The notes under the pieces are model-generated. The model was not told where the DNA came from. It did not search any database and saw only the letters and a program-made list of their open reading frames with translations. Shown here in pieces: positions 27,298-36,543 of a DNA stretch of 64,000 nt. Origin of the DNA: Rufibacter sp. DG15C (GTDB lineage: Bacteria; Bacteroidota; Bacteroidia; Cytophagales; Hymenobacteraceae); contig NZ_CP010776.1 of assembly GCF_001577755.1 (NCBI RefSeq), forward strand, positions 3,410,001-3,474,000, given 5' to 3'. Every line of letters starts with the position of its first letter. The first letter of the stretch is position 1. Both the position numbers and the translations under genes were made by a program.

Positions 27298-30200
27298 ATG
27301 AAAATACCCCACAAGTTAGCTTTGGCTACGGCCTTGCTGGGAGGCGCCCATGCCGCTCAGGCTCAGCAGCCCCAGACATTCCGTTCCGAGGAGCGCTTTT
27401 ACCAGGAAGGTCTGGAACTGTATGACCGCGAAAAGTTTGGGGCCGCGCAGCAGGCCTTCGCGGAATACATACGGCTCATTAAGGATCCCACCAAAACGGC
27501 AGACGCCCAATACTACTACGCCGTCAGCGGCTTGCATTTGTTTCACCCGGACGCAGAGCAGTTGGTGTTGCAGTTTGCCCAGCGCTACCCATCCCATCCG
27601 AAGGCTGCCTCCGCGTTCTTTGAACTGGGAACGGCTTTTTTTGACAAGAAGAGCTATGACAAAGCCATACAGTACCTGGAGAAAGCACCTGCTGACCGCC
27701 TGGATGAGGCCCAACTGAAAGAAGCCGAATTCAAGCTGGGGTATTCTTACTTCGGGAAGAAGGATTTTGAAAAGGCCAAGACGCTTTTTGATAGAAATAA
27801 AAAGGGCTCGCATGCCTATTCCTTCGCCTCTAGCTATTACGCTGGCTACCTGGCCTACCGCGCCGGGGACTACATCGGCGCCAAGCTTGACTTGAAGGTT
27901 GCCGAGCAGAGCGATGATTATAGAACCATTGTGCCGTACATGCTTACAGAGGTGTTGTACAAGGAAGGCAACTTTGCGGAGGTGATCACTTACGGAGAAA
28001 AGTCCCTTAAAATCACCCCGAAGGTGCAGAACCCGGATGAAATCTCCCTGTTGGTGGGGGATGCCTATTTTCAGCGCAATGATTTCAAGAAGGCTTCTCA
28101 GTATTTCAAGGCCTACGCCGAAGGCAAGAAGAACCTGGACAAGACGGTCCAGTACAAAATAGGTTTCTCTGACTATAAGACCGGTAACTTTAAAGGAGCC
28201 ATTCAAAACTTAAAGCCAGTGGCTTTCCAGTCAGATTCTCTGGGCCAGAACGCTTCTTACCATTTGGGTCTGAGTTACCTCAAGGACAACAACAAGCAAT
28301 TTGCGCTGGGGGCTTTTGACCAGGCCCGCAAACTCAACATAGACAAGAATGTAAAGGAGGGCGCTACGGTTAAATACGCGCAGCTGAATTTTGAGCTGGG
28401 TAATTTCTCTGAGGTGATCAACTCCCTGGCAGCCTTCAACAAAGACTTCCCTAACTCTAAGTTTGGTGATGAAGCGGATGACCTGATCAGTGAGGCCTAC
28501 CTGAACTCCAGCAATTACTTGGAGGCCATCCAGCACATTGAGAGCCTGCCCAAGCGCAGCCACCGCATCAATGAGACCTACCAGCGGGTCACGTATTACC
28601 AGGCAGTGAAACTATACAACGACCAGTTGTTCCAGCAGGCGGTCGCCTTACTGGATAAGTCACTTGGCTTCCCGTATGACAAGGAGATTCAAGCAGGTAG
28701 TAACTTCCTGAAAGGCGAGGCATTTTCCATTGGCCAGCGCTGGCCGCAGGCCGTCAACAGCTACGGTGCCGTCTTCCAGACACCCAATTCGGGCCGCACC
28801 GAGTTTTATGTGAAGTCCCGCTACGGCATTGGCTACGCCTATTACAACAACAAGGAATACGAGAAGGCCTTGACGCATTTCAAAGCCTACCTCAACGACA
28901 ACTCGGTGAAAGCTGGCAATCCCAACTACGCAGACGCCATGCTGCGCCTAGCCGACTGCTATTATGTGACCAAGGATTATGGTAACGCATTGGAATGGTA
29001 TGACAAGGCGCTGGCCGCCAAAACCCCAGACGCAGATTACGCCTTGTTTCAGAAGGGCGTGGTGTACAGCTTGACCAACCGCCGGGATGACGCCATCAAG
29101 AGTTTGCAGACAGTGATCAGGTCGTATCCAAAATCCCGTTACGCAGATGACGCCGTGTACCAGAAGGGGATCATTGATTTCGAGAACTCCAATTACGCGC
29201 CGGCCATAGCCAGCTTTAGTGACCTTATAGACAACAGACCCGGCAGTTCATTGGTGCCTAGCGCCCTGCAGAAAAGAGGCGTGGCCAACATGAACCTGCG
29301 CAAGATGCCAGAGGCCATTGCAGACTTTAAGCGGGTGATAGACCAGTACCCTACGCACCCCATCGCCAACAACGCTATCTACAGCTTACAAGAGGCCTTG
29401 GGTGAAAGCAACCAAACCGAACAGCTGGATACCTACCTGGGTAAATTCAAGTCTGCTAACCCAGAAAGCGATGCTTTAGAAAGTGTTGAATATGAAGCGG
29501 CTAAATCGCTTTATTTCAATGAGAAATACAAGCTGGCTATCCCTAAATTTGAAGCCTTCTTGAAGGCCTATCCGGCGAGTGCCTCGGTGGCCAACGCCCG
29601 CTACTTCCTGGGGGATTCCTACTTTAGGAACGGTGACAAGGCCAATGCCCTGCGAAGCTTGAAAGAGGTGGCCCTGGAAGGCAAGTCAGAATACCTGAGC
29701 AAGGCCGTGCAACGTGTGGCAGACATGGAGTTTGAGGTCGGCAACTACGCCGAGGCCGCCAGCTTCTATTCCAGATTGCGTGATTTGGCGGTGAACAAGA
29801 AGGAGCAGGCCAATGCCTTAAAAGGGTTGATGCAGAGCTTCTACTACACCAATGACTTCAACAACACCATCTTGATCGCTGATGAGCTGATTGCGCGCGG
29901 CAATGCTACCTTGGACGCCTATAACTCGGCCTTGCTGTTTAGAGGAAAAGCAAACTACGCTCAAGGACGTTTGGACCAGGCCATTAAGGAGTTTACCACG
30001 GCCGCCACGTCAGCCACGGATGTGAACGGCGCCGAGGCGCATTACCTGGTGGCCGAGATTTACTACAAGCAACAGAAATATAAGGAAGCCTTGGACCAAG
30101 CCTTCGCGTTTAGTAAGACCTTCGGGGATTATGAGAACCTGCTGGGCAAGTCCTTCCTGCTGATTGCAGAAGTGTATGTAGCCCAGAACGAGGTGTTCCA

Positions 30201-30330
30201 AGCCAAGGCCACGTTGAACTCCATTATTGAAAACTCGCCCGACAAAGAGATTGTAGAAGCCGCCAAAGTGAAATTGGCCGAGCTGGAAAACAAGGTGAAC
30301 ACCCCATCTTCTAACGAATCAGAGCAATGA
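27298..30330 (+). CDS. Large periplasmic TPR protein of the ExbBD-TonB envelope operon
   Basis: 1010 aa with a signal peptide (KIPHKLALATALLGGAHAAQAQ). The remainder is a solenoid of more than twenty tetratricopeptide repeats, for example AQYYYAVSGLHLFHPDAEQL, FELGTAFFDKKSYDKAIQYL and ADCYYVTKDYGNALEWYDKA, in the manner of the Sel1/BamD/YbgF type of periplasmic scaffold. No enzyme motif is visible. The stop codon overlaps the next start in the four bases ATGA, so translation of the outer-membrane barrel protein is coupled. Its place at the head of the cluster suggests a scaffold between peptidoglycan, outer membrane and the ExbBD motor, which is inference. Confidence 0.88.
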   Translation: MKIPHKLALATALLGGAHAAQAQQPQTFRSEERFYQEGLELYDREKFGAAQQAFAEYIRLIKDPTKTADAQYYYAVSGLHLFHPDAEQLVLQFAQRYPSHPKAASAFFELGTAFFDKKSYDKAIQYLEKAPADRLDEAQLKEAEFKLGYSYFGKKDFEKAKTLFDRNKKGSHAYSFASSYYAGYLAYRAGDYIGAKLDLKVAEQSDDYRTIVPYMLTEVLYKEGNFAEVITYGEKSLKITPKVQNPDEISLLVGDAYFQRNDFKKASQYFKAYAEGKKNLDKTVQYKIGFSDYKTGNFKGAIQNLKPVAFQSDSLGQNASYHLGLSYLKDNNKQFALGAFDQARKLNIDKNVKEGATVKYAQLNFELGNFSEVINSLAAFNKDFPNSKFGDEADDLISEAYLNSSNYLEAIQHIESLPKRSHRINETYQRVTYYQAVKLYNDQLFQQAVALLDKSLGFPYDKEIQAGSNFLKGEAFSIGQRWPQAVNSYGAVFQTPNSGRTEFYVKSRYGIGYAYYNNKEYEKALTHFKAYLNDNSVKAGNPNYADAMLRLADCYYVTKDYGNALEWYDKALAAKTPDADYALFQKGVVYSLTNRRDDAIKSLQTVIRSYPKSRYADDAVYQKGIIDFENSNYAPAIASFSDLIDNRPGSSLVPSALQKRGVANMNLRKMPEAIADFKRVIDQYPTHPIANNAIYSLQEALGESNQTEQLDTYLGKFKSANPESDALESVEYEAAKSLYFNEKYKLAIPKFEAFLKAYPASASVANARYFLGDSYFRNGDKANALRSLKEVALEGKSEYLSKAVQRVADMEFEVGNYAEAASFYSRLRDLAVNKKEQANALKGLMQSFYYTNDFNNTILIADELIARGNATLDAYNSALLFRGKANYAQGRLDQAIKEFTTAATSATDVNGAEAHYLVAEIYYKQQKYKEALDQAFAFSKTFGDYENLLGKSFLLIAEVYVAQNEVFQAKATLNSIIENSPDKEIVEAAKVKLAELENKVNTPSSNESEQ

Positions 30331-32000
30331 GATATACCACAGCGTTAGCGGGCGTTTCGGCCCTGTTTTTCCTTGGATTAGTGCCGGCCACCTCCCAGGC
30401 CCAAACCGGTTGGGGAGAAGGCGGTAAGTTGGAAAGCACCGAGATTGTAGTAGAGAAGAACCGCACCCTGGAACTGCCCGAGGCCAACCGCAATTTTGAG
30501 AAGTTCAGGATTGCGCCGCCAAAGCTGCAGGACCGCCAGGTGACCTATCGGTTTAATGAGTACCGCCTGCCAGAGCATTTCATCAACCTGCCCATGCGGG
30601 TCTTGACCATCCGGCAGGAAGACTTAACCAAGCTGTACGGCAATTACGTGAAAGGCGGGATAGGCACCATTGGAACGGTGTACCTGCGGGGCTATTTCCA
30701 TAACAAGCGGGACAACAACGCAGCATACGGAGCAGAGGTGGCGCACGTATCTTCTGGTGACGGACCCATTCAAAATTCAAACGCTGCCAGCAGCTTTGTA
30801 CAGGCACACGGCGAGATGTACAGCGGCCCATTGACCTTGGGCGGACGCGTAAAATATGAGCGGGACCAGAACAATTTTTACGGCTTTGACCGCTTTGTAG
30901 AAGTGGATAGGGACTCTCTTAAACAAGTATATAACCGCTTTACGGTAGAGGGTCACTTGAATAACTTAACCGACGTAAAGGCGCCGTTCCAGTTCAATGC
31001 CAAGGTAGGATTGAATTACACGGCAGACAATTTCTCGGCGAAGGAGACCAACCTTTATGGTACCGCTTCCAGCAACTATGAATTGGGAGTAGGCTCAAAG
31101 ATTAACGTAAACCTGGAAGCCGGCTATACCAATCTGAAAGACTCCAGCTCCACGGGCCGCGGTTTCTTCAAGGTGCGCCCGGCGTACACTAAACAAATTG
31201 ATAAACTAGGCTTGGTGTTGGGCGCTACCATTGCGTATACCGGTGATACCATCAATGATGCGCGTCAATTCTACATCTACCCAGCCTTAGAGGTCAATTA
31301 TCAGGCCATTGAAAGCAAACTAGTCTTGTTTGCCGGGGCGGGTGGGGACTTGCAGCGTACTTCCCTGTATAGCCTGAGCAAAGAAAATCCTTGGTTGAAC
31401 CACAACGTGCAGATTGCTGATGTGAGCAAAGGCCTGGAGTTGTACGGTGGAGTAACGGGTAGCTTGGGCAAAAACGTGCAGTTCACCGGTAGGTTAGCGC
31501 ACCAAAGCTTTAGAAACCTGTACTTCTTCAACAACGCCGCCAAGGACTCCTCCAGGTTTGACGTGGTGTATGATGACGGCGTGACCCAGGTGTTCCATCT
31601 CTATGGGGAGGTTTCGTACAACCAATCAGATAAATTTAGAGTGGGACTGAAGGCAGAAAATAACAGCTATACAACTGCCTCACTGGCAGAGGCCTTCCAT
31701 AGACCAGGTACCGTCCTGACGGCTTTTGGGTCGTACAATCTTTATGATAAGATTCTCTTCAACACCGAACTTTATTATATTAGCAGTTCCTTTGGGCAAA
31801 TCACGCGTCCAGACGGCTCCTTAGCTTTGCATGAGACAGACTCCATCATGGACCTGAACATCAAAGCCGACTACCGTTTCTCACCTAGGTTCTCTGCCTT
31901 TTTAATGGGCAATAACCTGTTGAGCAACGAGTATGAGCGGTTTGTAAACTACAGGACCCAGGGAATATCAGTGATAGGTGGCGTCACCTATTCATTTTAA
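30327..32000 (+). CDS. Outer-membrane beta-barrel protein (TonB-receptor-like, no plug)
   Basis: 557 aa with a signal peptide ending at SQAQ near residue 26. A short N-terminal segment is followed by repeated amphipathic strands (for example GGRVKYERDQNNFYGFDRFV and KFRVGLKAENNSYTTASL) ending in GISVIGGVTYSF, with the terminal Phe typical of outer-membrane barrels. There is no full plug domain of a classical TonB-dependent receptor. It is coupled to the TPR gene by a four-base overlap and lies six bases before the HU-CCDC81/SPOR gene. Confidence 0.85.
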   Translation: MRYTTALAGVSALFFLGLVPATSQAQTGWGEGGKLESTEIVVEKNRTLELPEANRNFEKFRIAPPKLQDRQVTYRFNEYRLPEHFINLPMRVLTIRQEDLTKLYGNYVKGGIGTIGTVYLRGYFHNKRDNNAAYGAEVAHVSSGDGPIQNSNAASSFVQAHGEMYSGPLTLGGRVKYERDQNNFYGFDRFVEVDRDSLKQVYNRFTVEGHLNNLTDVKAPFQFNAKVGLNYTADNFSAKETNLYGTASSNYELGVGSKINVNLEAGYTNLKDSSSTGRGFFKVRPAYTKQIDKLGLVLGATIAYTGDTINDARQFYIYPALEVNYQAIESKLVLFAGAGGDLQRTSLYSLSKENPWLNHNVQIADVSKGLELYGGVTGSLGKNVQFTGRLAHQSFRNLYFFNNAAKDSSRFDVVYDDGVTQVFHLYGEVSYNQSDKFRVGLKAENNSYTTASLAEAFHRPGTVLTAFGSYNLYDKILFNTELYYISSSFGQITRPDGSLALHETDSIMDLNIKADYRFSPRFSAFLMGNNLLSNEYERFVNYRTQGISVIGGVTYSF

Positions 32001-32006
32001 GAGCAT

Positions 32007-33215
32007 ATGATTCAGCGGCACATAAAATCTTTGTTGTACACGTATGATTGCGTGATCATCCCAGAGTTTGGGGGATTGATTATGCATTATGCGTCGGCTA
32101 AAATCCATCCGGTAAAGCACACGTTTTCACCGCCCTCTAAGCGCATTGCCTTCAATGAACAATTGAAGGTGAACGATGGCTTGCTCATTACCACCCTGGC
32201 CCATCAACAACAGTGGCCCATGGCCAAAGCGCAACAGACCGTAAACGAGTTTGTGCGGGACTTGAAGGAGCAGCTGCAGACCAAGCACCAGTTTGAGTTA
32301 AGCGAGATAGGGACGTTCCGGTACAATGCGGAGCACAAGCTGGTGTTTGAAAGCCTGGACCAGGAGAACTTTTTGGAGCACAGCTTCGGCTTGCCGGAGT
32401 TGGTGTCTAAGCCAATCTTAGGAAGAGACACCTTGGTACTACGTGGTAAATTCCAGGACCAACCAGCCAAGTATGAAACCGGGTTAAAGGTAGGCAGCCG
32501 TTTGCGTAAGCTGTTAAAAGTAGGTGCGGGATTGGTAATTGGCGGTATTGCCATCTCAGGCGTGTACTTGTATTCCTTGCAAAAGGACGTAGCCTTAAGC
32601 TCGCTCAACCCATTTGAATTGGTTTTTTCCTCTAATCAAGTAGAGCCTGCGCCAGTGACCAAAGTAGACTCTCCAGTCTCAGAAAAATCTGCCGCCATGG
32701 ACGCCTATGAGCAATCCTTGCTTGCCGCCCAATCTGAAGCAGACACAACTTTGGTAGAAGAAGATGCATTAGGATCTCAGGAGGCTGAATCAGTTTCAGG
32801 CCAATTCTCAGAAAATAGCCCGAAAACGGAAGTGGTTAATCCAGAGCCTGTTGCCTTGCCTGAAGTAAAGGAAGAGGTGAAGACAGTAGGGCCCACAGTA
32901 GCTCCTAAAACAGCCGTTGCCGCTCCAAAAGTAGAGGTAAAGGCTAAAACGAAAGTTGCCAACACCACTACAATTAAAGGCAAAACCAATCGTTTCTATA
33001 TCATTATGGGCGCATTTGCAGAGAATGAGTTTGCGCGCATGAACCAGAAGAGCCTCAGCAAAAAAGGATTCAACGCCAAAACCATTCTTCCTTCCAGACA
33101 AAGCAAATGGCACAGAGTCTCTGTCGCAGATTTCGCCACGGAGGCAGAAGCTATGGACGCCTTGCCAACCTTACGTAAAGACGTAAGCCAAGAACTTTGG
33201 GTACTAAACTATTAA
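32007..33215 (+). CDS. HU-CCDC81 / SPOR domain protein with a transmembrane helix
   Basis: 402 aa. Residues about 1-130 match the HU-CCDC81 class of the HU/IHF fold: IQRHIKSLLYTYDCVIIPEF, then FNEQLKVNDGLLITTLA and FELSEIGTFRYNAEHKL. A single helix at 171-190 (KVGAGLVIGGIAISGVYLYS) crosses the membrane. A Pro/Glu/Val-rich linker of about 130 residues follows, then a SPOR domain at 325-402 (FYIIMGAFAENEFARMNQKS, ending KDVSQELWVLNY). SPOR domains bind glycan strands lacking stem peptides at division sites. The topology puts the HU-like domain in the cytoplasm and SPOR in the periplasm. DNA binding is suggested by the fold but not shown for this protein. Confidence 0.9.
   Translation: MIQRHIKSLLYTYDCVIIPEFGGLIMHYASAKIHPVKHTFSPPSKRIAFNEQLKVNDGLLITTLAHQQQWPMAKAQQTVNEFVRDLKEQLQTKHQFELSEIGTFRYNAEHKLVFESLDQENFLEHSFGLPELVSKPILGRDTLVLRGKFQDQPAKYETGLKVGSRLRKLLKVGAGLVIGGIAISGVYLYSLQKDVALSSLNPFELVFSSNQVEPAPVTKVDSPVSEKSAAMDAYEQSLLAAQSEADTTLVEEDALGSQEAESVSGQFSENSPKTEVVNPEPVALPEVKEEVKTVGPTVAPKTAVAAPKVEVKAKTKVANTTTIKGKTNRFYIIMGAFAENEFARMNQKSLSKKGFNAKTILPSRQSKWHRVSVADFATEAEAMDALPTLRKDVSQELWVLNY
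32792..32828. repeat. Degenerate palindromic repeat inside the linker of the HU-CCDC81/SPOR gene
   Basis: GTTTCAGGCC and GCCCGAAAACG flank CTCAGAAAATA, about 37 bases, one base shorter than the family. It encodes part of the poorly conserved linker (VSGQFSENSPKTEVV). Match to the consensus is weak and may be chance. Confidence 0.35.
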
Positions 33216-33216
33216 C

Positions 33217-33918
33217 ATGAACCTATTTCTCTTACAGATCACCACGGCTGCTGATACAGCCGTGAACGTTGCCGCCTCTGTCACAGACCCTGCCCAGCCA
33301 GCGCCCTCTATTTCCTTATTGGACATGGTATACCGGGGTGGTTGGGTAATGATTCCAATTGGGATTCTAGCTTTTGCCGCTATCTACATCATGATTGAGC
33401 GGTATTTGGCCATTAAAAGGGCAAGCCGTGAACCTTCTAATTTCATGGACAATGTGAAGACCATGGTGTTGCGCGGTGATCTGCAAGGGGCTAAAATGCT
33501 CTGCCTGCAAACGGCCACTCCGTTGAGCAGAATGATTGAGAAAGGTATTAGACGGATTGGTTCTCCCTTGAAAGACATTGAAACCTCTATTGAGGCCGTT
33601 GGCAGATTGGAAATCTCCCGTCTGGAGAAAAACATCAGCGTGCTGGGCATCATTGCCGGTATTGCGCCCATGCTAGGTTTCGTGGGTACCATCTCAGGGG
33701 TAATTAAAATATTCTATCAGATCTCCGTATCAAATGACTTTGGTATCAATCAGATATCCGGTGGTTTGTATGAGAAACTGGTAACGTCGGCGGCTGGTCT
33801 AATCGTCGGGATTATCGCTCACATTGGGTATCACTACCTAGGCTTAATGGTAGAGCGCGTCGTATATAAGATTGAATACAACGCACTAGAGTTTACCGAC
33901 TTACTGCAGGAGAACTAA
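33217..33918 (+). CDS. ExbB/TolQ/MotA-family proton channel protein
   Basis: 233 aa with three membrane helices: about 40-60 (GWVMIPIGILAFAAIYIMIE), 140-165 (ISVLGIIAGIAPMLGFVGTI) and 190-215 (GLIVGIIAHIGYHYLGLMVE). The last two contain the family pattern of small residues and Thr/Ser lining the proton path (APMLGFVGTISGVI, TSAAGLIVGI). It works with ExbD below as a proton-driven motor. It lies between the SPOR protein (1-base gap) and exbD (4-base gap), all in one operon. Not TolQ proper, since no tolB or pal is present here. Confidence 0.92.
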   Translation: MNLFLLQITTAADTAVNVAASVTDPAQPAPSISLLDMVYRGGWVMIPIGILAFAAIYIMIERYLAIKRASREPSNFMDNVKTMVLRGDLQGAKMLCLQTATPLSRMIEKGIRRIGSPLKDIETSIEAVGRLEISRLEKNISVLGIIAGIAPMLGFVGTISGVIKIFYQISVSNDFGINQISGGLYEKLVTSAAGLIVGIIAHIGYHYLGLMVERVVYKIEYNALEFTDLLQEN

Positions 33919-33922
33919 GCTT

Positions 33923-34339
33923 ATGAATCTTCGCCGAAAGAGAGGATCTTCCTCACACGTGGAAACAGGGGCCATGAATGACATCATGTTCTTTTTACTG
34001 CTGTTCTTTTTGATTGCCTCTACCATGGCCAATCCAAATGCAGTGAAGCTTCTGTTGCCAAGTGCCCGTTCCTCTAAAGAAGTAGCGCAAGAGCCCATCA
34101 ACGTTTCAGTGACGGCCAATGGTGAGTACTTTGTCAATAAGCGTCCCATTGCGCCAGAGAACCTAGAGACGGAACTATCAAAAGAACTGGCCGGTTCTAA
34201 CATTGAAAAGGCCACCGTTGTATTACGGGTAGACGCTTCACTCAATGTCCAGAAACTAGTAGATATTCTAGAAGTGGGCTCTAAGCTGAAAGTGAAAATG
34301 ATCATGGCCACGCAAAGCCCTAGCGGGGCCGCTTCTTAA
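33923..34339 (+). CDS. ExbD/TolR-family protein
   Basis: 138 aa. One N-terminal membrane helix (about 21-38, FFLLLFFLIAS) preceded by the conserved Asp-20 in AMNDIMFFLL, the proton-carrying residue in ExbD, TolR and MotB. The rest (about 45-138) is the periplasmic domain. With the adjacent ExbB-type protein it forms the motor, which probably energises the TonB-like protein encoded next. Confidence 0.92.
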   Translation: MNLRRKRGSSSHVETGAMNDIMFFLLLFFLIASTMANPNAVKLLLPSARSSKEVAQEPINVSVTANGEYFVNKRPIAPENLETELSKELAGSNIEKATVVLRVDASLNVQKLVDILEVGSKLKVKMIMATQSPSGAAS

Positions 34340-34345
34340 AGAATT

Positions 34346-35233
34346 ATGCAAACTACCGTAGAATCAAAAGACCGCTTAAAAGCATTGGTAGGCGCCAGCC
34401 TGTTCTACCTGCTGCTTTTTATTGTCTTCTATTTTGTGGTATTTAAATCTCCCATTCAGGAAATTGGGGGTGGCGATGGCATCGTATTAAACTACGGGGT
34501 AGATGCTGAAGGTTCTGGGGACCTACAGACCACGGCCAGTGCCAATGATTCTAAGAATCCTGAGGACAGTAAACCTGCTCCACAGCAGGATAGGGAAATC
34601 ACCCCAACGCCTAATAGAGCCGAACCAACTCCGGTTGCGTCTGCGGCACAAGACAAGGTGGTGACTACAGATGACGAAGGTCCTGTTTCCATACCACCTA
34701 AAGAAGAGCCGAAAACGGTTGTGTCACCTAGAGAAATAGCTAAGGCAGAACCCACACCCGTGGCGGAAAAGCCGAAGGCCTTGTACCCGGGCAAAAGCGC
34801 TAATACCTCTGGCGCAAACGGCAAAAGTGGCACCAGCAACAATCCTACTGGTAATAACAACGGCGACCGACCTGGCAAGGTGGGGGACCAAGGCGATCCC
34901 AATGGCTCCATGGACTCAAGAGCCTTGTATGGCACTCCGGGTAAGGGAACGGGCGGCAGCGGAGGCGGAGGTTTGAACCTGCCGGGCTGGCGCTATGACG
35001 TGGCTCCACAACCAGATCCATTTGACAATGAATCTGGCATGATCAGGTTCCAGATCAAGATTGACGGAAACGGGGATTTAGTGAGCGTGAAAGTGTTGGA
35101 AAGCACCGTCTCACCGCAGGTAGCTAACTGGTACAAAAACCAAGTCCAGAAAACAACGTTTAGCCGTACCACCGCCGGAAATACCAGCAGTGGCGCCACC
35201 GGTACCATCACATTTATCATTCGATCTAACTAA
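34346..35233 (+). CDS. TonB-like energy transducer
   Basis: 295 aa. An N-terminal helix (about 12-33, KALVGASLFYLLLFIVFYFV) anchors it in the inner membrane. A Pro/Glu/Lys-rich and then Gly/Asn-rich linker spans about 45-210, and a small C-terminal domain (about 215-295, MIRFQIKIDGNGDLVSVKVL) has the TonB-C/TolA-C-like fold. It would couple the ExbBD motor to an outer-membrane partner, possibly the barrel two genes upstream. Because the linker is longer and glycine-rich, it resembles TolA in layout as much as TonB. Target is inferred from position only. Confidence 0.85.
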   Translation: MQTTVESKDRLKALVGASLFYLLLFIVFYFVVFKSPIQEIGGGDGIVLNYGVDAEGSGDLQTTASANDSKNPEDSKPAPQQDREITPTPNRAEPTPVASAAQDKVVTTDDEGPVSIPPKEEPKTVVSPREIAKAEPTPVAEKPKALYPGKSANTSGANGKSGTSNNPTGNNNGDRPGKVGDQGDPNGSMDSRALYGTPGKGTGGSGGGGLNLPGWRYDVAPQPDPFDNESGMIRFQIKIDGNGDLVSVKVLESTVSPQVANWYKNQVQKTTFSRTTAGNTSSGATGTITFIIRSN

Positions 35234-35250
35234 ACCATACGCCTCTATTC

Positions 35251-36540
35251 GTGACCTACGAACAAGCCTTAGAATACTTATACCAGCAGTTGCCGATGTT
35301 TCACCGCATCGGCAATTCTGCTTTTACGAAGAGCCTGGACAACATCCTGGCGCTCACGCAGGCCTTAGACAATCCCCAGCAGCACTTTAAGACGGTGCAC
35401 GTGGCCGGAACCAACGGCAAGGGAAGCTCCTCCTCTATGCTGGCAGCTATTTTACAGGCGGCTGGCTACAAAACCGGTCTGTATACCTCGCCCCATTTAA
35501 AGGATTTCGCAGAGCGGATTAAGGTCAACGGCGAGATGATCTCCAAGGAGAAGGTGACGCGCTTCACAGAGCAGCACCAGCCCTTGTTTGAAAAGGTGAA
35601 ACCCTCTTTTTTTGAGATGACGGTGGCCTTGGCCTTTGAGCATTTCAAGGAAGAGCAGGTAGACATCGCTATCATAGAGGTGGGCTTGGGCGGCCGCTTA
35701 GATTCCACCAACATCATCACGCCGCTGGTGTCACTTATCACCAACATTGGGCTTGACCACCAGAGCCTGTTAGGGAATACATTGCAGGACATTGCCCGAG
35801 AGAAAGCCGGCATCATTAAGGCAGGCGTTCCGGCCGTGATCAGTACCACCCAAGAGGTAGTTTTGGCCCAATTCCAGGAAAAGAGCAAGGAAACGGCCAG
35901 CCCTTTGTTTTATGCAGATCAGGAATACCGCGCTGATCCCAAAGGCCAACAGGGGCTTCTGGCAGTATATGATGTTTATAAGGATGATAGTCTTTTCTTA
36001 AAAGACCTTGAACTAGCCTTGTTGGGCAAATACCAGAAGCAGAACCTGCCTGGGGTTTTGAAAACCAGTGAGTTGCTGCAAGGCCAGGGTTTTACTATTA
36101 CGGAGAGCCACATCAGGGAAGGATTGAAGAATCTGCAGGCGCTCACCGGCTTGAAAGGTCGTTGGCAGATTTTAGGTCAGGAGCCGTTGACCATCTGCGA
36201 CACTGGTCACAACATAGACGGCATACGGCAGGTGGTGGAGCAATTATGGGCTTTGCAGAAACCCGTCCATTTTGTGTTTGGGGCTGTGAATGACAAGGAC
36301 GTTTCCAGTATTCTTAGGTTATTGCCGGTTTCTTACAAGTATTATTTCTGTCAGGCGCAGATCCCAAGGGCCTTACCGGTCCAGGAACTCTGGGAGGAGG
36401 CTCAGTTTGCGGGTTTGAAAGGAGCCGCGTACCCCACTGTAGAAGACGCCATCCTAGCTGCCAAAGCTCATGCCTTGCCAGATGAGGTAATATTCATTGG
36501 CGGTAGTACCTTTGTAGTGGCAGAAATAGCCGAACTATAA
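35251..36540 (+). CDS. folC: Folylpolyglutamate synthase / dihydrofolate synthase
   Basis: 429 aa, start GTG. It adds glutamate to folates, and often also makes dihydrofolate. The ATP-binding P-loop HVAGTNGKGSSSSML lies near residue 47, followed by GLYTSPHLKDFAERIKVNG, the lysine-binding region and the C-terminal Mur-ligase domain (TICDTGHNIDGIRQV). Length is normal. It is the first housekeeping gene after the ExbBD-TonB module, separated from it by only 17 bases, and runs straight into trmB. Confidence 0.94.
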   Translation: MTYEQALEYLYQQLPMFHRIGNSAFTKSLDNILALTQALDNPQQHFKTVHVAGTNGKGSSSSMLAAILQAAGYKTGLYTSPHLKDFAERIKVNGEMISKEKVTRFTEQHQPLFEKVKPSFFEMTVALAFEHFKEEQVDIAIIEVGLGGRLDSTNIITPLVSLITNIGLDHQSLLGNTLQDIAREKAGIIKAGVPAVISTTQEVVLAQFQEKSKETASPLFYADQEYRADPKGQQGLLAVYDVYKDDSLFLKDLELALLGKYQKQNLPGVLKTSELLQGQGFTITESHIREGLKNLQALTGLKGRWQILGQEPLTICDTGHNIDGIRQVVEQLWALQKPVHFVFGAVNDKDVSSILRLLPVSYKYYFCQAQIPRALPVQELWEEAQFAGLKGAAYPTVEDAILAAKAHALPDEVIFIGGSTFVVAEIAEL

Positions 36541-36543
36541 TTC

